This document shows, one piece after another, positions 15,289 through 27,958 of a stretch of DNA of 64,000 nt (positions are counted from its first letter, which is position 1; each line of letters starts with the position of its first letter). The position numbers and the translations under genes are program-made. This DNA is from DASUPK01 sp963728875 (GTDB lineage: Bacteria; Actinomycetota; Thermoleophilia; Solirubrobacterales; 70-9). Where the stretch lies: NCBI GenBank assembly GCA_963728875.1, contig CAVSLJ010000002.1, positions 620,001 to 684,000 of the forward strand, written 5' to 3'. A model generated the notes under the pieces. That model worked only from the letters and a program-made list of their open reading frames with translations, did no database searches and was not told the DNA's origin.

Positions 15289-15483
15289 CTAACGGTCGTC
15301 GCCCCGCTCCGAGCGCTCGCGTTCGGCCAGCTTCCGCTCGAGATACGCGGACTTGGCGGCGCGGCGGCGATGTTGGCGCTCCTCCTCCGGCGTCAGCGAA
15401 TCGGGGATCGCCTCGTGCTCCTCCGTCGCGCGCTCCTGCTGGGCGCGACGAAGCTCTTCGGCTGTCGGTTCGCGCTTTGCCAT
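15289..15483 (-). CDS. Small charged helical protein
   Basis: 64 aa, almost entirely Glu, Arg, Lys, Ala and Gln (MAKREPTAEELRRAQQERAT at the start, LERKLAERERSERGDDR at the end). It is predicted to be one long helix or coiled coil. No family recognised. It lies 13 bases upstream of the lipoprotein gene on the same strand. Its upstream region is shared with the SOS box and promoter of imuB on the other strand; no clear ribosome binding site is seen. Confidence 0.55.
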   Translation of the reverse strand: MAKREPTAEELRRAQQERATEEHEAIPDSLTPEEERQHRRRAAKSAYLERKLAERERSERGDDR

Positions 15484-15530
15484 GGAAGGAGATTAACCCG
15501 CCGTTCCCTTGACTCATCCGCGCGGGTATA

Positions 15531-15544
15531 CGAACATACGTTCG
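15531..15544. promoter_or_regulatory. LexA-type SOS box at the imuB start
   Basis: CGAACATACGTTCG is a perfect 14-base palindrome apart from its centre and fits the Gram-positive/actinobacterial LexA consensus (CGAAC-N4-GTTCG). It ends on the base before the imuB ATG. A possible -35 TTGACT lies at 15509-15514. Because the box fills the place of a ribosome binding site, imuB is probably read from a leaderless mRNA. Confidence 0.85.
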
Positions 15545-16774
15545 ATGCCCGTCACGTGCGCCCTGATCCCCCGTTTCCGGCTGATCGCAGCGACCAGCGG
15601 GAACCGGGAGACCTTGGCGAGTCCCGCCGCCCTCGCCCCCGAGCCCGGCGGCGCCCAGCTGATCGGGGAGGTGACGGAAGCGGCGGAGCGCTTCGGGCTG
15701 CGGGCCGGGATGAGGATGGGCGAGGCGCTCTCGCGCTGCCCCGAGCTCGCCCTGATCGCCCCGGATCCCGAGCGCGCCGAGCGGGCCTGGGAGGAGGCGC
15801 TGCGGCGGCTGGAGGGGATCGGCGCGCAGGTCGAGTCCGGCCGCGCCGGCGAGGCCTTCTTCGAGGCGGGTGGCCTGAGCCGGCTCTGGGGCGGGATCGA
15901 GGGCGTGCTGAAGTGTGTCCGCCGACAGCTTGGAAAGCCGGTTCGTCTGGGGGTGGGTCCCGGCCGCTTCTGCGCCTATGTCGCCGCCTCGAGCGCCGGC
16001 GGCATCGTCCCCGACAGCAGGGCAAGCGAGTTTCTCGAGCCGTTGCCGGTCTCACTGCTCTGCGGACGTCTGGGTGAGGACGGCGAGGATCTCCCCAACG
16101 AGCTCGAGCGGCTCGGGATCTCCACCCTCGGCCGGCTCGCTGGGTTGCCGCGGGATGCGGTCGCCGATCGGTTCGGGCGGCTGGGCCTGCGCGCCCGGCG
16201 GCTGGCGCGAGGGGATGACGATCCATTGCGCCCCAGGCCGGTGCAGGAGGCGATCGCCGTCGAGCTCGAGCTGCCCGAGGCGGTCTCGGGCCAGCAGCTC
16301 GAGAGGTCGCTCGAGCTGCTCATCTCCCGCCTGCTCGCTCACGGTGGCCGGCGCGGCAGGACGCTGCGGACGCTGCGCCTCTCCGCCCGGCTCGCGGCCG
16401 GTGGAGGCTGGCGGCGTCAGGTTGCGCTCCGGCGCGCCAGCGCGGACCGCTTCCGGCTCGCCGATGCCCTCCTTCCGCACCTGACCCTCCTCCCCGCTCC
16501 GGCGGCGACGCTGCGGCTGGAGGCCGTGGCGCTTGGGCCGGAGACCGGTGAGCAGCTCTCGCTCTCCAGCCCCGAGGAGGAGCGGCGCAGGCGCATCGCC
16601 GAGGCGGTCAGCCAGACTCGCTCGGCCGCCGGCGCCGACTCGCTGCTGCGGGTGCTCGAGGTGGATCCCGAGTCGCGTGTTCCCGAGCGCCGGGAGGTCC
16701 TCATGCCGTGGTCCGAGGGTGCTCCGAGCGCAGTGAGGAGCAACCCGTTTGATGGCGAAGCGCGTGAGACCTAA
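15545..16774 (+). CDS. imuB: ImuB-like Y-family polymerase homologue (catalytically inactive)
   Basis: 409 aa from the ATG at 15545. Accessory factor of error-prone repair that recruits DnaE2 to the sliding clamp. Y-family fold with the finger and HhH segments (ERLGISTLGRLAGLPRDAVA). The active-site acids are missing: the N-terminal motif reads CALIPRFRLIAATSG where polymerases have DxDxFF. The second motif reads GRAGEAFFEAGG in place of SxDE. Near residues 337-341 QLSLS resembles a beta-clamp binding motif, with the usual helical tail after it. It is followed by a small gene and dnaE2 with overlaps, and led by an SOS box, so DNA damage control through LexA is expected. No imuA' gene is next to it. 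Confidence 0.88.
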   Translation: MPVTCALIPRFRLIAATSGNRETLASPAALAPEPGGAQLIGEVTEAAERFGLRAGMRMGEALSRCPELALIAPDPERAERAWEEALRRLEGIGAQVESGRAGEAFFEAGGLSRLWGGIEGVLKCVRRQLGKPVRLGVGPGRFCAYVAASSAGGIVPDSRASEFLEPLPVSLLCGRLGEDGEDLPNELERLGISTLGRLAGLPRDAVADRFGRLGLRARRLARGDDDPLRPRPVQEAIAVELELPEAVSGQQLERSLELLISRLLAHGGRRGRTLRTLRLSARLAAGGGWRRQVALRRASADRFRLADALLPHLTLLPAPAATLRLEAVALGPETGEQLSLSSPEEERRRRIAEAVSQTRSAAGADSLLRVLEVDPESRVPERREVLMPWSEGAPSAVRSNPFDGEARET

Positions 16775-17003
16775 CCGCATCAACAAGCCCTGGCCGGTGC
16801 CGGTCCAGGTGGAGTCCGATGGGACGCCGCGCGCCGTCGGGCGGCTCGCGGTCGAATCGGTGCGCGAGGAGTGGCTGGTCGAGGACGGCTGGTGGACGCA
16901 GAAACCCCTGCAAAGACGCTATTTCGAGGTGGTGCTGGAGGACGGCAGCGACGTCGTCGTCTTTGTGGAGCCCGATGGCCGCTGGTTCCGGCAGCGGGAT
17001 TGA
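16752..17003 (+). CDS. Small protein of the mutasome operon (DUF6504-like)
   Basis: 83 aa from the ATG at 16752, overlapping the imuB end by 23 bases; its TGA overlaps the dnaE2 ATG as TGATG. Sequence MAKRVRPNRINKPWPVPVQV, then VREEWLVEDGWWTQKPLQRR and YFEVVLEDGSDVVVFVEPDG. This looks like an all-beta domain with a Trp-rich turn. From memory it resembles the family called DUF6504, often beside imuB and dnaE2; I could not verify that. The double overlap implies tight coupling with both neighbours and an accessory role in mutagenic repair. Confidence 0.78.
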   Translation: MAKRVRPNRINKPWPVPVQVESDGTPRAVGRLAVESVREEWLVEDGWWTQKPLQRRYFEVVLEDGSDVVVFVEPDGRWFRQRD

Positions 17004-20000
17004 TGTACACCGAGCTGCACTGCCACTCCGCCTACTCCTTCCTGGACGGCGCCTCCGACCCGGCCGAGCTGGCCGCCACCGCGGCCGAACTCGGCCACGA
17101 GGCCCTGGCGCTGACCGATCACGACAACGTCTGCGGGGCGATGGAGTTCGCGCACGCCTGCAAGGGCGTCGGCGTCCGCCCCATCATCGGCTGCGAGCTG
17201 ACCGTGGAGGTGCCGCGGCGGATGCCCCGCCCGGTCCACGCCACGCTCCTGGTGGAGAACGCGAGAGGCTGGGCGAGCCTCTGCCGGCTGATCACCGAGG
17301 CGCACCGCGGCACTCGAGAGGGGACGGGGATGCGGGAGCCTCTGCCACCCTCGATCGAGATCGACGAGCTCGAGCGCCACACCGAGGGGCTGGTCTGCCT
17401 CTCCGGCTGCGCCCGTGACGGGGCGGTGGCCGGCAGCTGGGAACACGGCGATCCGGCCGGGGCCACCTACCTGGCCCGGAGACTGCATCGCGCCTTCGGC
17501 TCCAGCCATTTCCGGATCGAGTTGCAGCGACCGCTGTGGCGACACGACCGCTCGCGAAATCGCTGGCTGGTCTCGCTGGCCGAGCGGCTCGGCGTCCCGG
17601 CGGTTGCGACCGGTGACGCCCACGCTCATCAGCGCTCGCGCCTCGCCCTGCAGGACGCGATGGTGGCGGTGCGGCTGGGCGCAACGCTGGACGAGACCGA
17701 GGCGCACCGCCGCGGCAACTCCACCTCCGCCCTGCTCTCGGTGGAGCGGGCAGAGGCACGTTTCCGTGACCATCCGGAGGCGGTCGCCGAGACGGCGCGG
17801 CTCGCCGAGCGGTTGCGCTTCGACCTGACCAGGGAGATCGGCTACAGCTATCCGGGCGCGGAGGACGAGGGTGCCGATCGGCGGCTCGCGGAGCTCTGCC
17901 GCGTGCGCCTGGTCCATCGCTACGAGGGGACGCCGCATTGCGCCGAGGCCGAGAGGCGGCTTGACGAGGAGCTGGCGCTGATCGGGAAGCTGCGGCTCTC
18001 CGGCTTCTTCCTGCTCCATCAGGACATGCTGGAGCTGGCCCGCGAGGTGGCGGCCGAGGTTCGCGGTCCGGAGTCCGCGCGGCGGCTGCTGCCGCCGGGG
18101 CGCGGTCGAGGCTCCAGCGTGAGCTCGCTGGTCTGCTACCTGACCGGGCTTTCGCACATCGACCCGGTGAAGAACGACCTCTTCCTGGGGCGCTTCCTGA
18201 ACGAGGAGCTCACCGAGGTCCCGGATATCGATCTCGACTTCCCGCGGGACATCCGCGAGAAGCTGATCCCGCGGGTGCATGAGCGCTACGGGCGGGAGCG
18301 ATCGGCGCTGGTCGCCTCCTTCGCGACCTACAGGGCACGCGGCGCGATTCGTGACCTGGGCAAGGCGCTGGGGCTTCCCCTCGGCGAGGTGGAGCGATTC
18401 GCCCGTGCGGTGGACGTCTACGAGGCCAGCCGCGATGCCTGGGCGCGGATGGAGGAAACGCTCGGCGAGCTGCGAGCCCGCTCTCCCCGCTGGAGGGCGC
18501 TTGCCGAGCTGCTGCCCGAGATCGCGGGCCTTCCCCGCCACATGTCGCAGCACCCCGGCGGCATGGTGATCTCGACCACGCCGCTGATCGAGCTCTGCCC
18601 GGTGCAGCCGGCCGCGATGGAGGAGCGGCAGATCATTCAATGGGACAAGGACTCATGCGCGGATGCAGGGTTCTTGAAGATCGACCTGCTGGGGCTCGGA
18701 ATGCTCTCCGCGGTCGAGCGCTGTGTCGACGAGATCGCGCGCACCCGCGGCGAGCGGATCGACCTCTCCCACGTTCCGCTCGATGACGACGAGGTCTGGA
18801 GCGCGATCCAGCGCGCCGAAACCACCGGCGTCTTCCAGATCGAGAGCCGGGCGCAGATGCAGATGCTGCCTCGCACGCTCCCTGAGGACCTCGACGACCT
18901 GACGGTGCAGGTGGCCCTGGTGCGGCCGGGCCCGATCCAGGGCGGCGCCGTTCACCCCTACATCGAGCGGCGCAAGCGACTGCGGGCAGACCCCTCCTAC
19001 GAGGTCCCCTACGAGCACCCATCGCTCGAGCCGGTGCTGAAGGACACCCTCGGCGCGATCGTCTTCCAGGACCAGGTGCTCGAGGTGTCGATGGCGCTCG
19101 CCGGCTTCTCGGTCGGCGAGGCCGAGGGGCTGCGGCGAGCGATGAGCCGCAAGCGCTCCCAGGCGGCGATGGAGCGCTACCGCGAGCGATTCATCGACGG
19201 CGCGATCAGGCGCGGAGTCTCGCGCGCTGTGGCGGAGACGGTCTTCGGCCAGATCGAGGGATTCTCGGGCTTCGGCTTTCCCAAGTCCCACTCCGCCGCC
19301 TTCGGGCTGCTCGCCTACCAGTCGACCTGGCTGCGGGTGCACTATGGGCCCGAGCTGCTCTGCGCGCTGCTCAACGAGCAGCCGATGGGCTTCTACCCGC
19401 CCGATGCGCTCGTCCACGAGGCCCAGCGGCGCGGCATCGAGATCCTCTCTCCGGACGTCAATGTCAGCGAGCTGGACTGCCGGGTCGAGACGACTGGCGC
19501 GGCGGCCGGCTCGGCGGGCAATCCGCCGGTCCGGATCGGCCTCGGCTACGTCGCCGAGGTGACCGAGGCCGATGCCCGGGCCGTGATCGACGAGCGCCGC
19601 CGGGGAGGCTCCTACCGAAGCATCTCGGACCTCACCGGGCGCTCGGGGGCGGGCGCCGCGGCCCTGCAGCGGTTCGCCTGGGCGGGAGCCTGTGACGGCC
19701 TGGTGCAGCCCGGGAGGCTGGCCGATCCGGACGACGAGCTGCGGCGGCCCGCGCTCTGGGAGGCCGGCGGCTCGGCGCATGCGGCCCGCACCGACGACGG
19801 GGCCCAGCTGGCGCTGGCGCTGGAAGGCTCCCCCACCCCGCCGCTGCCGCAGCTCGGCCCGTGGGAGCGGATCGTGGCCGACTATCGGACGACCGGCATG
19901 ACCCTGGGCCGCCATCCCATGGAGCTGATCCGAGAGGGCCTCCCCACCGATGTCCTCACCAGCGAGGGCCTGGATCGGACGCGGGACGGCGCCCGGGTGA

Positions 20001-20404
20001 AGGTGGCGGGAATGGTCGTCGCCCGCCAGCGCCCCGCGACCGCCAACGGCGTCGTCTTCATGCTGCTCGAGGACGAGCGGGGAACGATCAACCTGATCGT
20101 CCCTCCGCCGGTCGTCGAACGCCATCGCCTGGCGGTCCGGACGTCGGGCTTCGTCCAGGCCGCCGGCAAGCTCGAGCATCGCGAGGGGACCACCAACGTC
20201 GTCGTCACCCGGATCGATCGGCTCAACACTGACGAGCTGCCGCCTCCGCGGATCCGGGAGCTCGAGCCGCCCGTCGATGCGAGGGTGCGCGATAGCGCAA
20301 CCCGTTTCGGGGAGACCGGCAGGGATCCTGACCACGAACCCGCGATGGCGGAGCTTGCCGCCTCCCTCCCGGCCCCGCACAGCTTCGGACGACGGGGTCG
20401 CTAA
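17003..20404 (+). CDS. dnaE2: Error-prone DNA polymerase III alpha subunit
   Basis: 1133 aa from the ATG at 17003 (MYTELHCHSAYSFLDGASDP). Extends DNA past lesions with ImuB. The N-terminal PHP domain has HCHSAYSF and LTDHDNVCGAMEFA. The palm carries the catalytic acids Asp408, Asp410 (and Asp412) in VPDIDLDFPRDI. GFPKSHSAAFGLLAYQSTW marks the fingers/thumb region and ARVKVAGMVVARQRP an OB-fold near the C-terminus. Length is near that of other DnaE2 proteins and shorter than replicative DnaE1. It is the third gene of the SOS-boxed operon. A longer in-frame start at 16871 would run through the preceding gene and is rejected. Its TAA shares bases with the stop of the convergent hydrolase. Confidence 0.95.
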   Translation: MYTELHCHSAYSFLDGASDPAELAATAAELGHEALALTDHDNVCGAMEFAHACKGVGVRPIIGCELTVEVPRRMPRPVHATLLVENARGWASLCRLITEAHRGTREGTGMREPLPPSIEIDELERHTEGLVCLSGCARDGAVAGSWEHGDPAGATYLARRLHRAFGSSHFRIELQRPLWRHDRSRNRWLVSLAERLGVPAVATGDAHAHQRSRLALQDAMVAVRLGATLDETEAHRRGNSTSALLSVERAEARFRDHPEAVAETARLAERLRFDLTREIGYSYPGAEDEGADRRLAELCRVRLVHRYEGTPHCAEAERRLDEELALIGKLRLSGFFLLHQDMLELAREVAAEVRGPESARRLLPPGRGRGSSVSSLVCYLTGLSHIDPVKNDLFLGRFLNEELTEVPDIDLDFPRDIREKLIPRVHERYGRERSALVASFATYRARGAIRDLGKALGLPLGEVERFARAVDVYEASRDAWARMEETLGELRARSPRWRALAELLPEIAGLPRHMSQHPGGMVISTTPLIELCPVQPAAMEERQIIQWDKDSCADAGFLKIDLLGLGMLSAVERCVDEIARTRGERIDLSHVPLDDDEVWSAIQRAETTGVFQIESRAQMQMLPRTLPEDLDDLTVQVALVRPGPIQGGAVHPYIERRKRLRADPSYEVPYEHPSLEPVLKDTLGAIVFQDQVLEVSMALAGFSVGEAEGLRRAMSRKRSQAAMERYRERFIDGAIRRGVSRAVAETVFGQIEGFSGFGFPKSHSAAFGLLAYQSTWLRVHYGPELLCALLNEQPMGFYPPDALVHEAQRRGIEILSPDVNVSELDCRVETTGAAAGSAGNPPVRIGLGYVAEVTEADARAVIDERRRGGSYRSISDLTGRSGAGAAALQRFAWAGACDGLVQPGRLADPDDELRRPALWEAGGSAHAARTDDGAQLALALEGSPTPPLPQLGPWERIVADYRTTGMTLGRHPMELIREGLPTDVLTSEGLDRTRDGARVKVAGMVVARQRPATANGVVFMLLEDERGTINLIVPPPVVERHRLAVRTSGFVQAAGKLEHREGTTNVVVTRIDRLNTDELPPPRIRELEPPVDARVRDSATRFGETGRDPDHEPAMAELAASLPAPHSFGRRGR

Positions 20405-20955
20405 AGGGACCTGACCGCGTCGAGGATCGGCGACAGATCTCCTCTCTCGTAGAGGTGCCCATAGCCGTCGAGCGGCTGCGCGATCGCCGCGGGCAGTCGC
20501 TTCGCGTACAGGTCGAGATGCGTGAAGGGGATCACCTCGTCGTCGCGGCTGTGGAAAAGCGTGGTCGGAGGCAGCGATGGACCCTGCTCCGGCCAGCCCT
20601 GGGCCAGCGCCCATTCCAACTCCCAGTCCTCCTCCGTTCCCCAGAACGGCGTCGCGGCGGAGACCAGTCCCGCCACTCGCTCATCGAAGCCGCGCTCGCC
20701 ACAGTACTTCAGGGCGACCGAGCCCCCCAGGGAGTGGCCGAAGAGCATCGTCCTGCCCTCCAGTGCCTCGAGCTCCGCGGCAAGGCGGTCGGCCCACTGC
20801 TCGTAATGCGGATCCTCGGCCGTGCCGGGCATGATCGGGAATAGGACGTTGTAGTCCGCCCCGAGCTCGTCGCGCAGACGAGCGGCGAACGGCTCGCTGC
20901 CCTCACCGGGCCCCTGGGGGCCGGAGCCGTGGAGAAAGAGGACGGGGGTCGGCAG
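20401..20955 (-). CDS. Alpha/beta hydrolase (RBBP9/YdeN type) with no normal start codon
   Basis: About 184 aa if read from a CTG at 20955. The frame encodes PTPVLFLHGSGPQGPGEGS, an oxyanion strand. It continues with EDPHYEQWADRLAAEL, nucleophile motif TMLFGHSLGGSVAL, acid FHSRDDEVIPF and His in DGYGHLYERG, a complete small serine hydrolase. No ATG, GTG or TTG precedes the first strand in frame: only GGT and CTG stand between it and an in-frame TGA at 20961-20959. The first ATG (20832) would remove the first strand. CTG initiation, a lost start codon or a sequence error are the options. Substrate unknown. Confidence 0.65.
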   Translation of the reverse strand: MPTPVLFLHGSGPQGPGEGSEPFAARLRDELGADYNVLFPIMPGTAEDPHYEQWADRLAAELEALEGRTMLFGHSLGGSVALKYCGERGFDERVAGLVSAATPFWGTEEDWELEWALAQGWPEQGPSLPPTTLFHSRDDEVIPFTHLDLYAKRLPAAIAQPLDGYGHLYERGDLSPILDAVRSL

Positions 20956-21146
20956 ACCTCAGCCCCGCCCGGGTTTGGTGATAGGTGTGATCTGAAGAAA
21001 GATCGAGAACTCGACGTTGGTGACGGCGAGCGGCATCGGGCTCCCCTTTGGCGTTGTGTGGCGGCAACATATCCGGCCCTGACCGGGTTGCAACTTCCCC
21101 TGCAAATACATGGGTTCCGTCCGAGGCCGTCCATACCTTGCCGCCC

Positions 21147-21341
21147 ATGGGAAAGCTCATTGACATAAGGGAGCGGCTGCTCGACGCGGCCGATCTGGTG
21201 ATCGACTTCACGACCCTCGGGGAGTACGGCATCGAGCCGGAGCCCGTTCGCGAGTGCGAGCGGCGTCCGATCGGCCTCGCCTCCGGGGCGCCCCACCACC
21301 TGCACGACCGCGCCGGCGTGCAGGACCGCGTCGCGGCCTAG
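21147..21341 (+). CDS. Small hypothetical protein
   Basis: 64 aa from the ATG at 21147: MGKLIDIRERLLDAADLVID, then FTTLGEYGIEPEPVRE, look like a genuine amphipathic protein. The last third (Arg/His-rich, ending VQDRVAA) looks less natural and could reflect a frame change. No ribosome binding site is visible. It stands alone between the hydrolase with the unusual start and the M28 peptidase. No family recognised; it may be spurious. Confidence 0.4.
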   Translation: MGKLIDIRERLLDAADLVIDFTTLGEYGIEPEPVRECERRPIGLASGAPHHLHDRAGVQDRVAA

Positions 21342-21379
21342 CATCAGGCGGCGGCTGCTCCGCTCCGCGTCCGCGCCGC

Positions 21380-22567
21380 CTAGTCCGCTTCGCCGCGGTC
21401 GATCGCGGCAAGGAGCTCGCGCCCGACCTCGATCGCGCGCCCGAGCGCCGGCGGGTCCAGGTTCTCCACGGTGTCCGTCGGCGAGTGGTAGTTGGGAATC
21501 GTCGCGTCCTGTGTGCTGAGGGTGATCGCACGCCCGCCACGGGCCATCACGGGAGTCGTGTCATAGGTGAGGCCGGCGTTGTGGTTGGTTCCCTCCAGAG
21601 CGAGCTCCGGGCGGCGCTGGGAGACCTTCTGGGCGATGCGCGCCAGGTGTGCGTCGGCCGGCCGCCTGCTCAGCACCCCCTCCTGGCGCAGGAAGCGAAG
21701 GGTCGCGGGCGCGCCGACGCCGTCGAAGTTGACGAAGAGCCAGGAACGCCAGTTCTCTTGCGAGGTCCCGAGCTCGCGCACGAAGGCGTCGGCGCCCAGC
21801 ACCCCCGCCTCCTCGCAGCCGGTGAACAGGCAGACCACCCTGGTCGTGCCGAGCGGCTGGGCGTGGAGCTCGGTCGCGAGCGTCGCGACCGCGGCCACTC
21901 CGCTCGCGTTGTCGTTGGCGCCGGGGACGTCGACCCCGCGCAGCTCCCGCTCGATCAGGATTCCCAGCCCCGCTGCCAGGACGCCGTAGGCGCCCGCGAG
22001 CAGCCGGCCGCCGAGCGGCACACGGCGGAGCAGCGGGCCCGCGACCGTGATCCCGAAGGCAGCCGCCTGAGCTCCGATCCAGGCGTGCAGGGCCGGCAGG
22101 AAGCGACGGTGGAACATCAGCCCGCTGCGCGAGCTGTCCAGGTGGCAGACGAGACAGACGGTCCGCGTCGCCACCGTGGCCGGCTCGATCGTCGCCACCA
22201 GGTTCCGACTCGGGACCCTGGCGAAAGCGCGGGTCAGGGGGCGGTTGATCAGCCCATCCTCGGCCGACGTCAGGGCCGCGCCGGCGGCCGCCAGCGCGGA
22301 GGCAAGCAGAGGCCGTTTTCGCGCCGCGGGCATGCCCAGCAGAGCGATCCCCAGGGCGGTCCCATACGGCAGCGCGAAGGTCGAATAGGCGTCGAAGGGG
22401 CGCCGCTCGACGGTCAGCCCTCGCTTGGAGAGGCGATCGGCGATCAGCTCCGCGGCGCGGCGCTCCGCGGGCCCCGTCGGCCTGCGGGGCCCGATCTCCT
22501 CGGCGAGCAGGCGCACCCACTCGAGGGCTGCCTCGTCCTGGACGGCCGTCTCCGTTGCGGTGCTCAT
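21380..22567 (-). CDS. M28-family metallopeptidase with membrane segments
   Basis: 395 aa from the ATG at 22567 (MSTATETAVQDEAALEWVRL); an ATG at 22579 is also possible. Zn-binding residues of M28 aminopeptidases are seen in order: His and Asp in LVCHLDSSRSG, Asp in PGANDNASGVAAVATL, Glu-Glu in FTGCEEAGVLGADAF, Asp in VNFDGVGAP and His in IPNYHSPTDTV. Two hydrophobic stretches are inserted before the catalytic core (TALGIALLGMPAARKRPLLA and LLAGAYGVLAAGLGILI), so the protein is likely membrane-bound. Substrate unknown. It is the first gene after the rRNA operon in the same direction, and the rRNA terminator lies at its 5' edge. Confidence 0.82.
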   Translation of the reverse strand: MSTATETAVQDEAALEWVRLLAEEIGPRRPTGPAERRAAELIADRLSKRGLTVERRPFDAYSTFALPYGTALGIALLGMPAARKRPLLASALAAAGAALTSAEDGLINRPLTRAFARVPSRNLVATIEPATVATRTVCLVCHLDSSRSGLMFHRRFLPALHAWIGAQAAAFGITVAGPLLRRVPLGGRLLAGAYGVLAAGLGILIERELRGVDVPGANDNASGVAAVATLATELHAQPLGTTRVVCLFTGCEEAGVLGADAFVRELGTSQENWRSWLFVNFDGVGAPATLRFLRQEGVLSRRPADAHLARIAQKVSQRRPELALEGTNHNAGLTYDTTPVMARGGRAITLSTQDATIPNYHSPTDTVENLDPPALGRAIEVGRELLAAIDRGEAD

Positions 22568-22587
22568 CGGGGCGAGCATATGGGCCC

Positions 22588-22616
22588 AAAAAAAGAGCCG
22601 CCCCGAAGGACGGCTC
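22588..22616 (-). terminator. Intrinsic terminator of the rRNA operon
   Basis: On the minus strand GAGCCGTCC-TTC-GGGGCGGCTC is followed by seven T. It stands ~10 bases after the 5S gene, so it ends the 16S-23S-5S transcript. It is also only ~20 bases before the M28 peptidase start, so that gene needs its own promoter or read-through. Confidence 0.9.
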
Positions 22617-22626
22617 AAGGAAAGAT

Positions 22627-22740
22627 CGGCGGCGACCTACTCTCCCAGGAGGTTGCCCTCCAAGTACCATCGGCGCTGAGAGGCTTAACGGCTCTGTTCG
22701 GAATGGGAAGAGGTGTTTCCCTCTCGCTATCTCGCCACCG
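22627..22740 (-). rRNA. rrf: 5S ribosomal RNA
   Basis: About 114 nt. The minus strand reads CGGTGGCGAGATAGCGAGAG at the 5' side, with the conserved CCATTCCGAACAGAGCCGTT and GATGGTACTTGG. It ends GGGAGAGTAGGTCGCCGCCG. The two ends pair as the 5S helix I. Third gene of the operon, directly followed by the terminator. Confidence 0.95.
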
Positions 22741-22759
22741 AAAAGGGTAGAGACGGCCC

Positions 22760-22787
22760 CCGTGGAGCTTGAAAACCGCACTAGGCC
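22760..22787 (-). other. 23S processing stem, 3' strand
   Basis: A 28-base segment (CCGTGGAGCTTGAAAACCGC and eight more bases on the plus strand) is complementary to the segment at 25896-25923 with only two changes, one of them a wobble pair. The pair encloses the 23S gene and is the expected RNase III processing stalk. Confidence 0.8.
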
Positions 22788-22807
22788 GGAAAGAAGCAAA
22801 AAATCCG

Positions 22808-25790
<2,983 letters not shown>

Positions 25791-25793
25791 GAG

Positions 25794-26030
25794 CTGCTCT
25801 ACGGACACGAGTGCCCATAGAGCTCGGCTTCTTACCTTTATGCGCTTCCCGATGTCATAGGAAGCGCAAGAGTCCTCCTCATCAGAGGAGAACTCGGCCT
25901 AGTGCAGTTTTCAAGGTCCACGGAGGCGCCCGGACGGGGGTCTCCCGCCGGCGTCTCTGAAAACTGAGCAGCGCAAAGGACGCTCGAGAGCGTCCGGTTC
26001 AAGCCCGGTCGACGTTTCTAGGTCTCCCTA
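25794..26030 (-). other. 16S-23S internal transcribed spacer, without tRNA
   Basis: About 235 bases. It holds no tRNA-like cloverleaf. It contains the 5' strand of the 23S processing stem (25896-25923) and the 3' strand of the 16S stem (25955-25975). Confidence 0.85.
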
Positions 26031-27576
<1,546 letters not shown>

Positions 27577-27578
<2 letters not shown>

Positions 27579-27958
27579 AAGTGTGACGTGACTGATCGTC
27601 AGTCACAAGAGAGTTGTCATGTAGCTGACTTCTGCCACCGCGTACACATAGCGGCGACCAGACATGACGGAGTTATCAACCCCCACCCGGTGCATGATGG
27701 GCGGGGGTCGGGCTCGAGTAACGAGGGACCAAGGTCCCTCATCACGCGCTGCTCAGTTTTCAAAGACCACTCGGCGGGTGCGACGGGTCTCGTCGCCTCC
27801 ACTCGGTCTCGCTCAGGCCACAAAAAAGGCCCCTCGCTGGAGGGGCCCGTCAACAGCGGCCGCGGGGCGGCCGGTCAAGGCTCCTCGTTACGAGGCGGCT
27901 CTCTTCGTAGTCCGAAGCAAGAGCGACCGGGGAGTATAGCCCGCGAACGGTGCGATGT
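27577..27958 (-). other. rRNA leader / tyrS-rrn intergenic region
   Basis: No protein gene is supported here. From tyrS toward 16S on the minus strand it holds several parts. First is a promoter (27933-27962), then a terminator (27820-27847). Next is the 5' strand of the 16S processing stem (27745-27768, GGTCTTTGAAAACTGAGCAG on minus, which also resembles a boxA-like antitermination site). A hairpin GAGGGACC-AA-GGTCCCTC lies at 27723-27740, a G/C-rich stem-loop at about 27690-27715, and a perfect GTGACTGA-TCG-TCAGTCAC hairpin at 27586-27604 just before 16S. Confidence 0.6.
27820..27847 (-). terminator. Intrinsic terminator downstream of tyrS
   Basis: Minus strand GGCCCCTC-CAGC-GAGGGGCC followed by six T (plus-strand A run at 27822-27827). 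It is a strong classical terminator. It lies after the promoter at 27933-27962, so it either ends a short RNA from that promoter or must be passed by antitermination if the promoter drives the rRNA genes. Confidence 0.85.
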
